From NCBI GenBank assembly GCA_041392475.1, contig JAWKLZ010000001.1:1860001-1924000 (forward strand): a DNA stretch of 64,000 nt, in the 5' to 3' direction. The stretch's first letter is position 1. Every line of letters starts with the position of its first letter. A model generated the notes under the pieces. It searched no databases. It saw only the letters and a list, made by a program, of their open reading frames with translations, and was not told where the DNA came from. A program made the translations under genes and the position numbers. Below are positions 35,933 through 44,700 of this stretch, piece by piece. The stretch is from Chitinophagales bacterium (GTDB lineage Bacteria; Bacteroidota; Bacteroidia; Chitinophagales; UBA2359).

Positions 35933-36724
35933 ATGAAAAATAAAAATGCTTTATTAATTATTGATTCTCAATATGATTTTTGTCACCCCAATGGCGCATT
36001 GTACGTCAATAATGCAGACCAAGACATGATTCGTCTCCGCAAATTCATCGAGAAAAACCAACAATTCATAGACCATATTTGCGTCACCTTAGACTCACAT
36101 CCCGTCAATGACATCTCACATCCTTCCTTTTGGATGGACAAAAACGGCAAATTCCCTGCCCCCTTCACCCAAATCACCCTCAATGAAATCAACGAAGGCA
36201 AATGGACACCCCGTTTTTCACCTCAAATGGCCATCAAATATGTGGCAGATTTGGAGGCCCAAGGGGAATTTCCGCACTTTATATGGCCCGAACACTGCTT
36301 GATTGGCTCAAAAGGAGCAGCACTTCATGACGAATTGATGCAAGCTTTGGTCACATGGACACGCTCAGGCAAATGGTACCAAGCCGTCACCAAAGGAACT
36401 TATCCATTGACCGAACACTTCGGAATTTTTATGGCACAAGTTCCCGTAGCCGATCGCCCCGAAACCCAACTCAACCAAACACTTATCCGAACTTTGGAAC
36501 AGTTCCAAACCGTTTATTTAGTAGGTGAAGCCAAGTCACATTGTGTAGCTACAAGCCTCAAACAAGCCATGAAATACGCCCCTAATTTGGCGAGTAAAAT
36601 AGTAGTCTTGGAGGATGTAATGTCTGACGTTCAAGGCTTAGGACACCTCGGCGACCCCATTTACCAAGAAGCCAAAAAACAAGGTATTCAGTTTGCAAAA
36701 ACAACAGATATAGTGCTTGATTGA
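35933..36724 (+). CDS. Nicotinamidase/isochorismatase-like cysteine hydrolase in a TerY-P-type cluster
   Basis: 263 residues from the ATG at 35933 (an upstream start at 35846 would add 29 residues that do not look like the family). Fold signatures: 'ALLIIDSQYDFCHPNGALY' with catalytic Asp11, 'CVTLDSHPVNDISHPSFW' with the Asp/His pair that binds the metal in nicotinamidases (near residue 53), 'WPEHCLIGSKGAALH' (the WPxHC motif of PncA-type enzymes), 'TKGTYPLTEHFGIF' with the catalytic Lys near 152, and 'EAKSHCVATSLKQAM' with the nucleophile Cys near 203. Bona fide PncA is about 200 residues, so this is an enlarged relative; amidase activity on nicotinamide is possible but unproven. It is the first gene of a four-gene plus-strand run with the VWA, PP2C and kinase genes. 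Confidence 0.8.
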   Translation: MKNKNALLIIDSQYDFCHPNGALYVNNADQDMIRLRKFIEKNQQFIDHICVTLDSHPVNDISHPSFWMDKNGKFPAPFTQITLNEINEGKWTPRFSPQMAIKYVADLEAQGEFPHFIWPEHCLIGSKGAALHDELMQALVTWTRSGKWYQAVTKGTYPLTEHFGIFMAQVPVADRPETQLNQTLIRTLEQFQTVYLVGEAKSHCVATSLKQAMKYAPNLASKIVVLEDVMSDVQGLGHLGDPIYQEAKKQGIQFAKTTDIVLD

Positions 36725-36795
36725 GGTTAGTCATTGGTGATTGGATTTTAGTAGATATTGAGAGTTCAACTACAAAAACCAGAAACCATTAGTCT

Positions 36796-36851
36796 CAAAA
36801 CACCAAAACACCAACACACCAACACACCAACACATCAACACATCAACACAT
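36796..36851 (+). repeat. Seven tandem copies of an 8-bp unit before the VWA gene
   Basis: Successive units CAAAACAC (x2), CAACACAC (x2) and CAACACAT (x3) run without gaps, ending 17 nt before the VWA start codon. The array sits in the 144-bp leader between the hydrolase and VWA genes. Its closeness to the start, purely A/C composition on the coding strand, and graded unit changes suggest copy-number change by slippage, possibly affecting translation; that effect is inference. Confidence 0.85.
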
Positions 36852-36868
36852 CAAAATAAAATAAAATC

Positions 36869-37543
36869 ATGCAAAACTTTCAAGATATAGATTTCAATCT
36901 CAGTTTCAACAACTTCAATCCCGATGACATCCAAACCGATGAAACCATCAATGCCGTCTTTGTAGTCGATGTTTCACCGTCCATACACACCTACGTCAAA
37001 GACCTCAACCACGCCTTCAATGATTTTGTGGCATCCATGCAGCAATCCCATGTAGCCGATCATTTGCTCGTGTCCGTCATCGAATTCAACGAAAAAGTCA
37101 TGGTCAGAACAGGTTTTCAGCCCATTCTGCAAGTACCCAATATACAGTTCAAACCTTGCGGAGGAGGAACGGCCTTATACGATGCCACTTTGCAGGGATT
37201 GAAGCAAGCAGTCGACTACCGCAGCAACCTCGAAGCATCAGGCGTAACGACCAAAACACTGCTCTTTGTCATTACCGACGGAGAAGACAACAGTTCTCAA
37301 AATCAAGCGAGTAGAGTCAAAACCGAACTCAACAAGATTTTGGCAAACGAGCAGAATGTATTTTCCTTCACCACCATTTTGTTTGGAGTCGGTCATTCGT
37401 CGAGCTTCGGAAAAGCCCAACAAGAAATGGGACTGCAACACTTGGCAAAAGTGGGAACATCGGGCGCAGAAATCAAAAAAATGATAGGTTTCATCAGCCA
37501 ATCCATTTCGAGTGCTTCAAGTGGACAGAATATTGTATTTTAA
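36869..37543 (+). CDS. TerY-like VWA domain protein
   Basis: 224 residues made of one von Willebrand factor A domain. The metal-ion-dependent adhesion site is complete: 'FVVDVSPSIHTYVKDLN' gives DxSxS at Asp34, Ser36, Ser38; 'CGGGTALYDATLQGLKQA' supplies the Thr; 'LFVITDGEDNSSQNQA' supplies the second Asp. No signal peptide or membrane helix, so it is cytoplasmic. The size and motif set match TerY-type VWA proteins, which in many bacteria sit beside a PP2C phosphatase and a Ser/Thr kinase (the TerY-P triad, linked to tellurium/stress-resistance clusters). The PP2C start follows the stop by 10 nt. It may be a phospho-regulated scaffold; its binding partner is unknown. Tandem repeats occupy its leader. 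Confidence 0.85.
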   Translation: MQNFQDIDFNLSFNNFNPDDIQTDETINAVFVVDVSPSIHTYVKDLNHAFNDFVASMQQSHVADHLLVSVIEFNEKVMVRTGFQPILQVPNIQFKPCGGGTALYDATLQGLKQAVDYRSNLEASGVTTKTLLFVITDGEDNSSQNQASRVKTELNKILANEQNVFSFTTILFGVGHSSSFGKAQQEMGLQHLAKVGTSGAEIKKMIGFISQSISSASSGQNIVF

Positions 37544-37553
37544 AAAGAAACCA

Positions 37554-38267
37554 ATGCAAATCTACACAACCCTTCAAAGAGGACACCAACACAAACATTT
37601 TTGTGAAGACTTTCTGCTGCAAACTTCAATAGGTCAAGAGTGGCAAATTGCAGTTGTAGCAGATGGTTGTTCTGGTGGAAAAGACTCACATTTTGCTTCA
37701 ACGCTTACCTGCAAACTCATGCGAAAAGTAGCTGCAAAAGAGGAGTTTACCACAAAAAACTGCAATGCCAAAACTTTGGGAATAACGCTATTTCTTCAAT
37801 TTATCACCCAGTTGAAGCAAACCCAAGAACAACTGCAATTAGACACCAATGAACTCTTATCAACACTTTTGCTAATGGTTTGTAACAAAAATCAAGCATG
37901 GATAAGTGTGTTAGGAGATGGAGTGATTGCAATAAACGGAAACATCCACATCGTTGACCAAAACAACACGCCTGATTACCCCGCTTACCACCTACAAGAC
38001 GACAAACAAACCCTTCAAAACTACCTGACGAAGAACAGCTTTGAAGTAGAAAATCCACAAGAATTGGCGATTGCAACGGATGGAATTTTGAGCTTTGCAA
38101 GCCCCCAACCTACTGCAAAAAAGGAAGATAATTGGATAAACAACTTCCTGCTTATTGACACCCGATTTGCCCAACACCCAACGATGCTCAACCGCAAATG
38201 CAATATTTTACGCACACAATACCAATTGGTCAATATGGATGATTTGGCGATAGTGAGGTATATATGA
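37554..38267 (+). CDS. PP2C-family Ser/Thr phosphatase of the TerY-P triad
   Basis: 237 residues from the ATG at 37554; the frame also opens at 37512 but that start would overlap the VWA gene and add 14 non-conserved residues. PP2C motifs: 'CEDFLLQTS' near the start (the ED of motif 1), 'IAVVADGCSGGKDSHFAST' with the metal-binding Asp37-Gly38, 'ISVLGDGVIAING' and 'LAIATDGILSFA' with a further metal Asp. The C-terminal 'LVNMDDLAIVRYI' supplies the DD metal motif. DGCSGG instead of DGMGG is usual in this cluster-associated group. It would reverse the neighbouring kinase. Its stop overlaps the kinase ATG by 4 nt (ATGA), so the two are translationally coupled. Confidence 0.85.
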   Translation: MQIYTTLQRGHQHKHFCEDFLLQTSIGQEWQIAVVADGCSGGKDSHFASTLTCKLMRKVAAKEEFTTKNCNAKTLGITLFLQFITQLKQTQEQLQLDTNELLSTLLLMVCNKNQAWISVLGDGVIAINGNIHIVDQNNTPDYPAYHLQDDKQTLQNYLTKNSFEVENPQELAIATDGILSFASPQPTAKKEDNWINNFLLIDTRFAQHPTMLNRKCNILRTQYQLVNMDDLAIVRYI

Positions 38268-40015
38268 AGCACAAAAAATCAAAAACAATGAAAGCAATAA
38301 CCCAAAACAACACCCAAATCACCCTCACCGACCAAAACGAAATCCATCGAGGTGGAGAAGGGCGCATTTTGCTCATTCCCGAACTACAAAACCAAGTAGC
38401 CAAGGTTTACCACAACCCCAATACTACCATTACTTTGCAGCAAATACAAGAATTGCAGGTATTGGACAGCCGATATTTTGTAAAACCCTTGCAGTTGATT
38501 TACAATGCTTCAAAAACACAAACAATCGGCTTTACGATGGATTACCTCGGCAAAGATTTTTTCCCCTTAGCCTCTCTTTTCAGTGCGCCCTTTTGCCAAA
38601 GGAAACAAATAGGTGAAACCGAAAAATGGACAATATCCATGCAGATACAAACGGCAATGACACAGGCACATACACACAAAATAGTGATTGGAGATTTGAG
38701 TGGTTTGAATATTTTGGTGAACGACAAGGGAGTCGTGAAATTCATTGATACCGATGCCTACCAAACCCCAACTCAACCACATTCAGGCATTTTGTACGAT
38801 GAAATACGAGACCATTATTACCAAGGTAGGATATCACAAGACAGTGATTATTTTGCTTTTGCGGTAATCGTCTTTCAACTTTTGGCCTACATACACCCCT
38901 TCAAAGGCATTCACCAAACCTACAAAAATCTGGCAGAGCGCATGATACGCCAAATTCCCGTTTTTGCAAGCGACCTACAACTAAAAACGCCGAAATGTTA
39001 CCGTCCGATTACAAATCCGATTTTACAACAACAATTTGAAGCCATTTTTATGAACGGACACCGTGCCCCCCTGCAATTGTCGAAAACCACTCCAACGGTT
39101 CAGCAACAATCGCCCACATTGAAACCCATCATTGTCAAAAAAGGCAGCTTAAAGGTCAACGCTTTTTACCAATTGGAGCAAAGTGAAAGCATCATTGAAG
39201 TAGTAGCCCTACAAAATCGCTTGTTGTTGAAAACCAACCAACAATACCTCATTTTTGAAGTCAGCAGTCAGGGATATGCTTCTTTGCAGCACCGATTTGA
39301 CAGCAGCGATTTTGAAGAAATATTTGTTGGCAATCAACAAATATTGGCTAAAAAGCAGCACCAGTTATTGGTTTTAGAAACCCAACAAAAGCAGTTTCGT
39401 TTGCTTCAAAATCTGACTTTTTCGCCTAAAAGCCGATGGGTACAATTCCATGATTTATTAGCAATTGTGGAAGATGATTACCTCAAAACGGTGTATTTGG
39501 ATGAAGTCAATCAATCTTTTATTCGAGTCGAACAAACGCCTGTTTTTGGGCAAAGTATGCACACACACCATCAAGCTTTGTGGCAGTTGGTTGGCGGCAA
39601 AACCTACACTTTTTACCATTCTGGCAAAAACCTCTCAACTGTCTTGTTGGATGCACCTATTAAATCAGTGCAAATATTTGGAAATCATGGAATAATGACG
39701 TGTCAGCAGCAAATTGCAGGAAAAAAAGAAACAACTTTGCAGCACCAATATTTCAGCATCCAAAACCTTCAATGTCAATTGAGCAATCAGTTTTTACTCC
39801 AACCCAAAACCGTCGCCTACAAAGTTTTGCAGGCAGGGCATGGTTTGATTTTTGAAGCATCGGACGACAAAATGTTGATTCGCCGAACCCAAGATTTTGC
39901 GGTTTTGCAGGAATTGGATTGCCCTATCTTAGCGGATGATACACAGTTGTTTCACACCAATGCAGGGATTGTAGCCATTGCAGAAAATGGGCTTGTTTTG
40001 TTGAACAATGGGTGA
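38264..40015 (+). CDS. Protein kinase of the TerY-P triad with beta-rich C-terminal half
   Basis: 583 residues (a second start at 38288 would remove eight). The kinase domain occupies about 20-275: glycine-rich loop 'IHRGGEGRILLIP', Lys47 in 'NQVAKVYHNP', catalytic loop 'VIGDLSGLNILVNDKG' with Asp near 144 (GDLSGxN replaces HRDxxxxN), and 'VKFIDTDAYQT' with the metal-binding Asp replacing DFG. These are the signatures of the YegI/TerY-P kinase group. The region about 300-583 is not kinase: it consists of short repeated strand patterns, for example 'VVALQNRLLLKTNQQYLIFE', 'IFVGNQQILAKKQHQLLVLE' and 'FHTNAGIVAIAENGLVLL', reading like a beta-propeller. Coupled to the PP2C gene by a 4-nt overlap. 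Cytoplasmic. Substrates unknown; the VWA protein is the obvious candidate. Confidence 0.82.
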   Translation: MKHKKSKTMKAITQNNTQITLTDQNEIHRGGEGRILLIPELQNQVAKVYHNPNTTITLQQIQELQVLDSRYFVKPLQLIYNASKTQTIGFTMDYLGKDFFPLASLFSAPFCQRKQIGETEKWTISMQIQTAMTQAHTHKIVIGDLSGLNILVNDKGVVKFIDTDAYQTPTQPHSGILYDEIRDHYYQGRISQDSDYFAFAVIVFQLLAYIHPFKGIHQTYKNLAERMIRQIPVFASDLQLKTPKCYRPITNPILQQQFEAIFMNGHRAPLQLSKTTPTVQQQSPTLKPIIVKKGSLKVNAFYQLEQSESIIEVVALQNRLLLKTNQQYLIFEVSSQGYASLQHRFDSSDFEEIFVGNQQILAKKQHQLLVLETQQKQFRLLQNLTFSPKSRWVQFHDLLAIVEDDYLKTVYLDEVNQSFIRVEQTPVFGQSMHTHHQALWQLVGGKTYTFYHSGKNLSTVLLDAPIKSVQIFGNHGIMTCQQQIAGKKETTLQHQYFSIQNLQCQLSNQFLLQPKTVAYKVLQAGHGLIFEASDDKMLIRRTQDFAVLQELDCPILADDTQLFHTNAGIVAIAENGLVLLNNG

Positions 40016-40133
40016 AAGTGTGTTGGGGTGTTGAACCATTCAACCATCAAACCATTCCACAATTCCAAATTTTCACATTACCTTTGATTTTCTCCGAGTT
40101 CTCGGAGCAGGCTATTCTAATTTTCATTCCTCT

Positions 40134-41054
40134 ATGCGTGTTTTTCGAAATTTAAACAATTTACCGACCTTCAAAAATGCCGTTATCACCATTGGCACAT
40201 ACGATGGCGTTCACATTGGACATCAATCTATTTTGAAGCGAATCAATGATTTAGCTAAAGATATTGGAGGTGAAAGTATTTTGGTTACCTTTCATCCACA
40301 TCCTCGAATGATTGTGAACGACAAGAAAGTAGAGCTGCTTTCTACTTTAGAAGAAAAGTGTGATTTGTTGGCAAATTATGAGGTCGACAATGTGGTAGTC
40401 GTGCCTTTTACCCGCAATTTCTCGCAGCAAAGTCCACAGGAATACATTGAAGATTTTTTGGTCAAAAATTTTCAGCCCAAAAAGATTGTCATTGGCTACA
40501 ACCACCGATTCGGCAAAAACCGAGCAGGAGACCTTCAACTTTTGCGGCAAATGGGCGAGGTGCTTCATTTTGAAGTAGAAGAAATATCGAAGCAGTTGGT
40601 CGAGGACAATTCGGTCAGCTCTACCAAAATCAGAGATGCACTGGAAAAAGGCGATGTCGAAACGGCGGTCTATCTTTTAGGGCATCCCTATTTACTAGAA
40701 GGTATCGTGGTAAAAGGCAATCAGTTGGGGCGAAAAATCGGGTTTCCAACTGCCAACCTTTCTGTCGATAGCGAGTACAAACTGATTCCCGAAAATGGCG
40801 TGTATGCAGTAAAGGTAAAGGTTCGAGATACGTGGCACAAAGGAATGTTAAACATTGGTTTGCGCCCTACGGTTGCAGGTGATTCCAAAACGATTGAAGT
40901 CAATATCTTTGACTTCAATGAAGACATTTATGGTGAAATGATTGTGCTGGATTTTCAACATCGAATCCGTGCTGAACAGAAATTTGTGAACTTGGATGCA
41001 CTGATTCGGCAATTGAAAAAGGATAAGGGATTGGCTTTTAGATTGATGTCTTGA
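40134..41054 (+). CDS. ribF: Bifunctional riboflavin kinase/FAD synthetase
   Basis: 306 residues, standard RibF length. The N-terminal FAD synthetase half shows 'VITIGTYDGVHIGHQSILKR' (the nucleotidyltransferase HxGH-type motif) and 'KIVIGYNHRFGKNRAGD'; between the halves 'SVSSTKIRDALEKGDV' is the ISSTxIR motif. The C-terminal riboflavin kinase half contains 'GNQLGRKIGFPTANLSV' with the PTAN nucleotide-binding motif and 'MLNIGLRPTV', then 'EVNIFDFNEDIYGE' with the catalytic Glu region. It makes FMN and then FAD. A 7-bp hairpin CTCCGAG-TT-CTCGGAG lies 27 nt before the start (40092-40107). It follows the kinase cluster by 118 nt but is housekeeping. Confidence 0.95.
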   Translation: MRVFRNLNNLPTFKNAVITIGTYDGVHIGHQSILKRINDLAKDIGGESILVTFHPHPRMIVNDKKVELLSTLEEKCDLLANYEVDNVVVVPFTRNFSQQSPQEYIEDFLVKNFQPKKIVIGYNHRFGKNRAGDLQLLRQMGEVLHFEVEEISKQLVEDNSVSSTKIRDALEKGDVETAVYLLGHPYLLEGIVVKGNQLGRKIGFPTANLSVDSEYKLIPENGVYAVKVKVRDTWHKGMLNIGLRPTVAGDSKTIEVNIFDFNEDIYGEMIVLDFQHRIRAEQKFVNLDALIRQLKKDKGLAFRLMS

Positions 41055-41168
41055 GATTTTATGCTTTTTATGGCGATTTTTCGCTAAAAATTAAATCTCA
41101 TTCATAGCCTGTATTTGACTTATGCCTATAAAAATATCTGCCTGTATAAATTTCTTAACTTATAAAAA

Positions 41169-41238
41169 ACCTAACTGCAAGTCTCGTATCTCTTGACCTT
41201 CAAGTAAATCATGATGTATGGTGTGTGTGCAGTTAATT
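41169..41238. repeat. Imperfect inverted repeat downstream of arr, loosely attC-like
   Basis: ACCTAACTGCA at 41169-41179 is the inverse of TGCAGTTAATT at 41228-41238 with two mismatches at the outer end. The first seven bases ACCTAAC fit the integron R-box RYYYAAC; the opposite box GTTAATT deviates from GTTRRRY at one base. The 48-nt interior shows little further pairing. It lies 22 bp beyond the arr stop codon, where an attC site would sit for a gene cassette, but the match is weak and no integrase is present. Confidence 0.3.
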
Positions 41239-41259
41239 TTAATTTTAGTTTAGTGATAA

Positions 41260-41691
41260 TCAATCCTCTATTGCCTCAATGCCTTGTTCTTTAAGTTTTG
41301 CCAATCCGTCCTTCATTGCTTTCACTTGTTCTGATGAGTGTCCTTGCCAAATGGTAATCTCCCCAACAATCTTAAATGGATGTTTTGAGCGGTAAGACAT
41401 TGTTGGGTTACCAGGAAATTTTTTGTCCGTTAAATTAGGGTCATTCTCAATTAAACCTGTTGGCTCTACCAAATAAATTCTTTCATGTCCTTCGCCCAAA
41501 GCAAGTTCAGCACCCCAAATAGCGGTATCCAGTGTGGCTGTTAAATATATATATTTTGCCTTATTATTTTGTCCAAAGTTTGAGTTAAGACCAATTTCAA
41601 TTGAGTCACCAATCTTTAGGTCAGCCTTTGTACCGTGGAAGAACGTTTGGGCAAAAGGCGTTGGCCTACACTCATCTCTATTTTTTTCCAT
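41260..41691 (-). CDS. arr: Arr-type NAD+-rifampin ADP-ribosyltransferase
   Basis: 143 residues from the ATG at 41691. The frame is open upstream to 41778, but from 41691 the numbering aligns exactly with mycobacterial Arr: His19 (in 'FFHGTKADLKIGD'), Tyr49 (in 'KYIYLTA') and Asp84 (in 'IENDPNLTDKKFPGN') fall on the known H-Y-D active-site positions. Other signatures are 'AIWGAELALGEGHERIYLVE' and 'PFKIVGEITIWQGHS'. Arr transfers ADP-ribose from NAD+ to a hydroxyl of rifamycins and inactivates them, so rifampin resistance is expected though not proven. It lies 80 nt downstream of the giant secreted protein on the same strand. Homologues are widespread in environmental bacteria and also occur as integron cassettes. 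Confidence 0.9.
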   Translation of the reverse strand: MEKNRDECRPTPFAQTFFHGTKADLKIGDSIEIGLNSNFGQNNKAKYIYLTATLDTAIWGAELALGEGHERIYLVEPTGLIENDPNLTDKKFPGNPTMSYRSKHPFKIVGEITIWQGHSSEQVKAMKDGLAKLKEQGIEAIED

Positions 41692-41771
41692 TACCATTAT
41701 TGTAAGTGTGATTATTCCTTTGTTTTTTTGATTATCTATTTTACAAGCCGCTAACACTCCAATACTTTCTT

Positions 41772-44700
41772 TTACCAAATCAGAGTCACATTCCCTCGTT
41801 TCAATTGAGGCTTACCTCCTTCAAACTGGTATTGAAGCACATACGCATATACACCAATTTCACCCACTTTATTTTTGTAGCTACCATCCCAAGCATTGTT
41901 GATGTCTGAACTTTGAAAAACCTGCTCACCCCAACGGTTGTAAATCAGGAGTGAAAAACTTTCCAATCGGGTATTGCTCACTGCCCTAAATTCATCGTTC
42001 ACCCCATCTCCATTTGGAGAAAAAGCATTGGGGAAAATCAGCAATGAATTAGTTGGTTCGGGCGCATTGACGGTGACGTTGATGGTCAAAGGAAGAATAC
42101 AATCTTCCTCACTTTCAACAACAAGTGTATTCGTTCCAGCCGTATTTGCAGTGAAAATAGGATTGGCGCAATCGGTACAACTTAAATCAGGATGTGCCGA
42201 CCAAACAAAAGAATCATTGCCACCCGTAACCTCCAACTGAGTCGTTTCACCCAAGTTTAAGCTGGTCGCCCCTTCAAAGTTCAATTCACCTAATTCGGTA
42301 ATCAGCACCTCTACCGAATCCGTATAAACAGCACCACAACTATTTGTCGCCGTTAGAAATAGATAGAAATTATTGCTATTATCTGTTGGAGAAAAAGAAG
42401 CAAGCAAATCCAGTGGATTGTTGAAATTCCCGTCAATATTTGTTGACCATTCAAACGAATTGGGTGAACCTGATAAGGTGACTCCGTTGAGAGAAATGAG
42501 GTCGTTTCGGCAAATGCTGATGGGTGAACCTGCATCTACCTCAAGGTTATCTTCAATGATGTTGATGGTAAATGTTGAAGTGTTTGGACAATTTCCATTC
42601 GTTTGATATTCAATGGTATATTCTTCGCCAATACTCAAATCTATCAAATTAATTTCGCCTGTTACTGGATTGATAGGAAAACTACCTGAAGAGCTAAAAG
42701 TACCGTTTGGAGTAGCGACAGTGGGTAGAGGATTTACCTCGTTTAAGCAATAACTCACACTCGGATAACTGAAACTGGCATCGTCTAATGGATTCATACT
42801 AAGCGTAAAAGCTAATCGACTGGCACTTTTACAACTGTCTGGCAAAGTCATAGCACCCGCATAATAAGTGCCTTCTTCCATTGCAGTAAAAATAGGTGAG
42901 TTTTCCAAAATCGGTGTACCTCCAACTGCTACATTGTACCAATTCACAATGCTTCCATTAGGTACTTGCGCTTCAAAAACTTGAACATTGACTTCACCTT
43001 CACAAACGTTTAATTCTGTGTCCGAAACCGCAATAGGTGCTTCAACTGTTGGACAAGTTGGATCTGGGCAATCGTAACCGATACTTACCTCTTCTTCAAA
43101 GCAATTGTTGGTATTGGAAACCGTCCAAATCGCAGTACCAGAGTCTCCTCCTTCTATGCTTGTCGGTACGCTTACGGCTTCAATAGTGTAAATATCGCAA
43201 GCAATCGTAAGCATAGGAACCATGCACTCATCGCTGGTAAGTGTCAGTAAATCAATATCAAAATCGGGGAAAATAGAAATATTGATAACTCTACTATCAA
43301 AAATTGCATTGGGGTTTTGACTGCAATAAAGTCGCAATTCGTAGCTAAAAATTTGTGCATCGCAACCTGTCACAGTTTCATTTATGGTCAAAGCTGTACC
43401 AGTCATAGTGCTGCCATCAGGCAAGAGCCATTCGACTCTATCCAGTTGATTGTTAGGGTCATCAATGACTGGAGTTAGGTTAACTTCTTCTCCACTACAT
43501 GCGGTTAATGGGCCATTGATGGTGCTGATAATCGGACAATCACTACTTGTACAATTGTAGCCGTACTCAATCATTCCCGCACAATCAAACAAACCTTGGG
43601 CATCTGCATCATCATTTGCCAATATAAAACTTGCTGTACCACTTCCCAAAGGCAAATCAAATATACCTTCAACTAACTCATCCTCATCCGTATAAACGCT
43701 GAAATTAGGGCATGGTGGCTGTGGAAAAATTTGAACTGAACAACCGCTATTACCTGTTACAATGGTCGCACTTTGGGGAAAGGGGTAAAATATGATGGTC
43801 GCTGTATCGGTGTCAAAAGGCTCTACAGGATTGATAACACAATAAGTATGAGCAATGTATTGAACGGTTACTGGGTTGCAACCTGTCACCGTTTCCGATA
43901 CAAGTAGTGTTTTGTCGTTGCTCAATACGTTGCCGTCCAAATCTGTCCACTCTCCTCTCAAATAATTGGAAATATCATCGTGTAAAAACGAAAGGTTGAT
44001 TTCTGAACCTGAGCAGATGTGCAAAGGATTGGGAATATTGAGGTTGTTTATATTTGGACATTCTTCAATGTCAAATGGATTCACGGTATAGTTAAAAGCC
44101 GTTGGTTCACTTTCACAACCATTGATGGTTTCCGTAACGTATATGATAAAATTTCCAACCATTTCGCTTAGAAGTTGATAGGTCAATCCAGTATGAACCA
44201 ATTCCCCTGCATCATTGTACCAATTGAGAGTACCTCCTCCACTCGAAATTCCTTCTACAATAAAATATTGATTTTGAACAATAAATGTACTAAATGGCAA
44301 TGTTTGTGGTGGGTCGGGGCTGGGGATTTCTTCTAAGACCACAGAAATCCGATTTTCGCTAGCACAACCTTCTGGTGAAACCGCTTCGAGCCAATAAGTG
44401 CCTGCTATTGAAGGTGTAAAATTGATACCTACTGCAATGGGTTCAGTGTCCGTTTGGTTGATGTACCAGTTGTAAGTATCTGTACCATTGTCAACTGCGC
44501 TAAAAGTAGGAATGCTTGTCCCTTCGCAAAAAGTGAGGTTGTTCGCAACTGCCGTTGGATTGGCAGGAGGCGGACAAAAACAGGTAAACGTGCCATTCAC
44601 TTCAATTTCATCACAATTTCCCGAATCATCAACGGTCAAACTATAAGCTTCGCCGTCATTGACGTTCAAGGTGTAAATACTACCAGCTATTTCATTGCCA

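Noticed and set aside
36796..36851. CRISPR-like array
   Set aside because: 8-bp direct units with no spacers; it is a simple tandem repeat.
12427..41691. A shared NAD+ theme linking the TIR-like protein, the nicotinamidase-like hydrolase and Arr
   Set aside because: The three are 23 kb and 5 kb apart, in separate transcription units and with different roles; no sequence evidence joins them.
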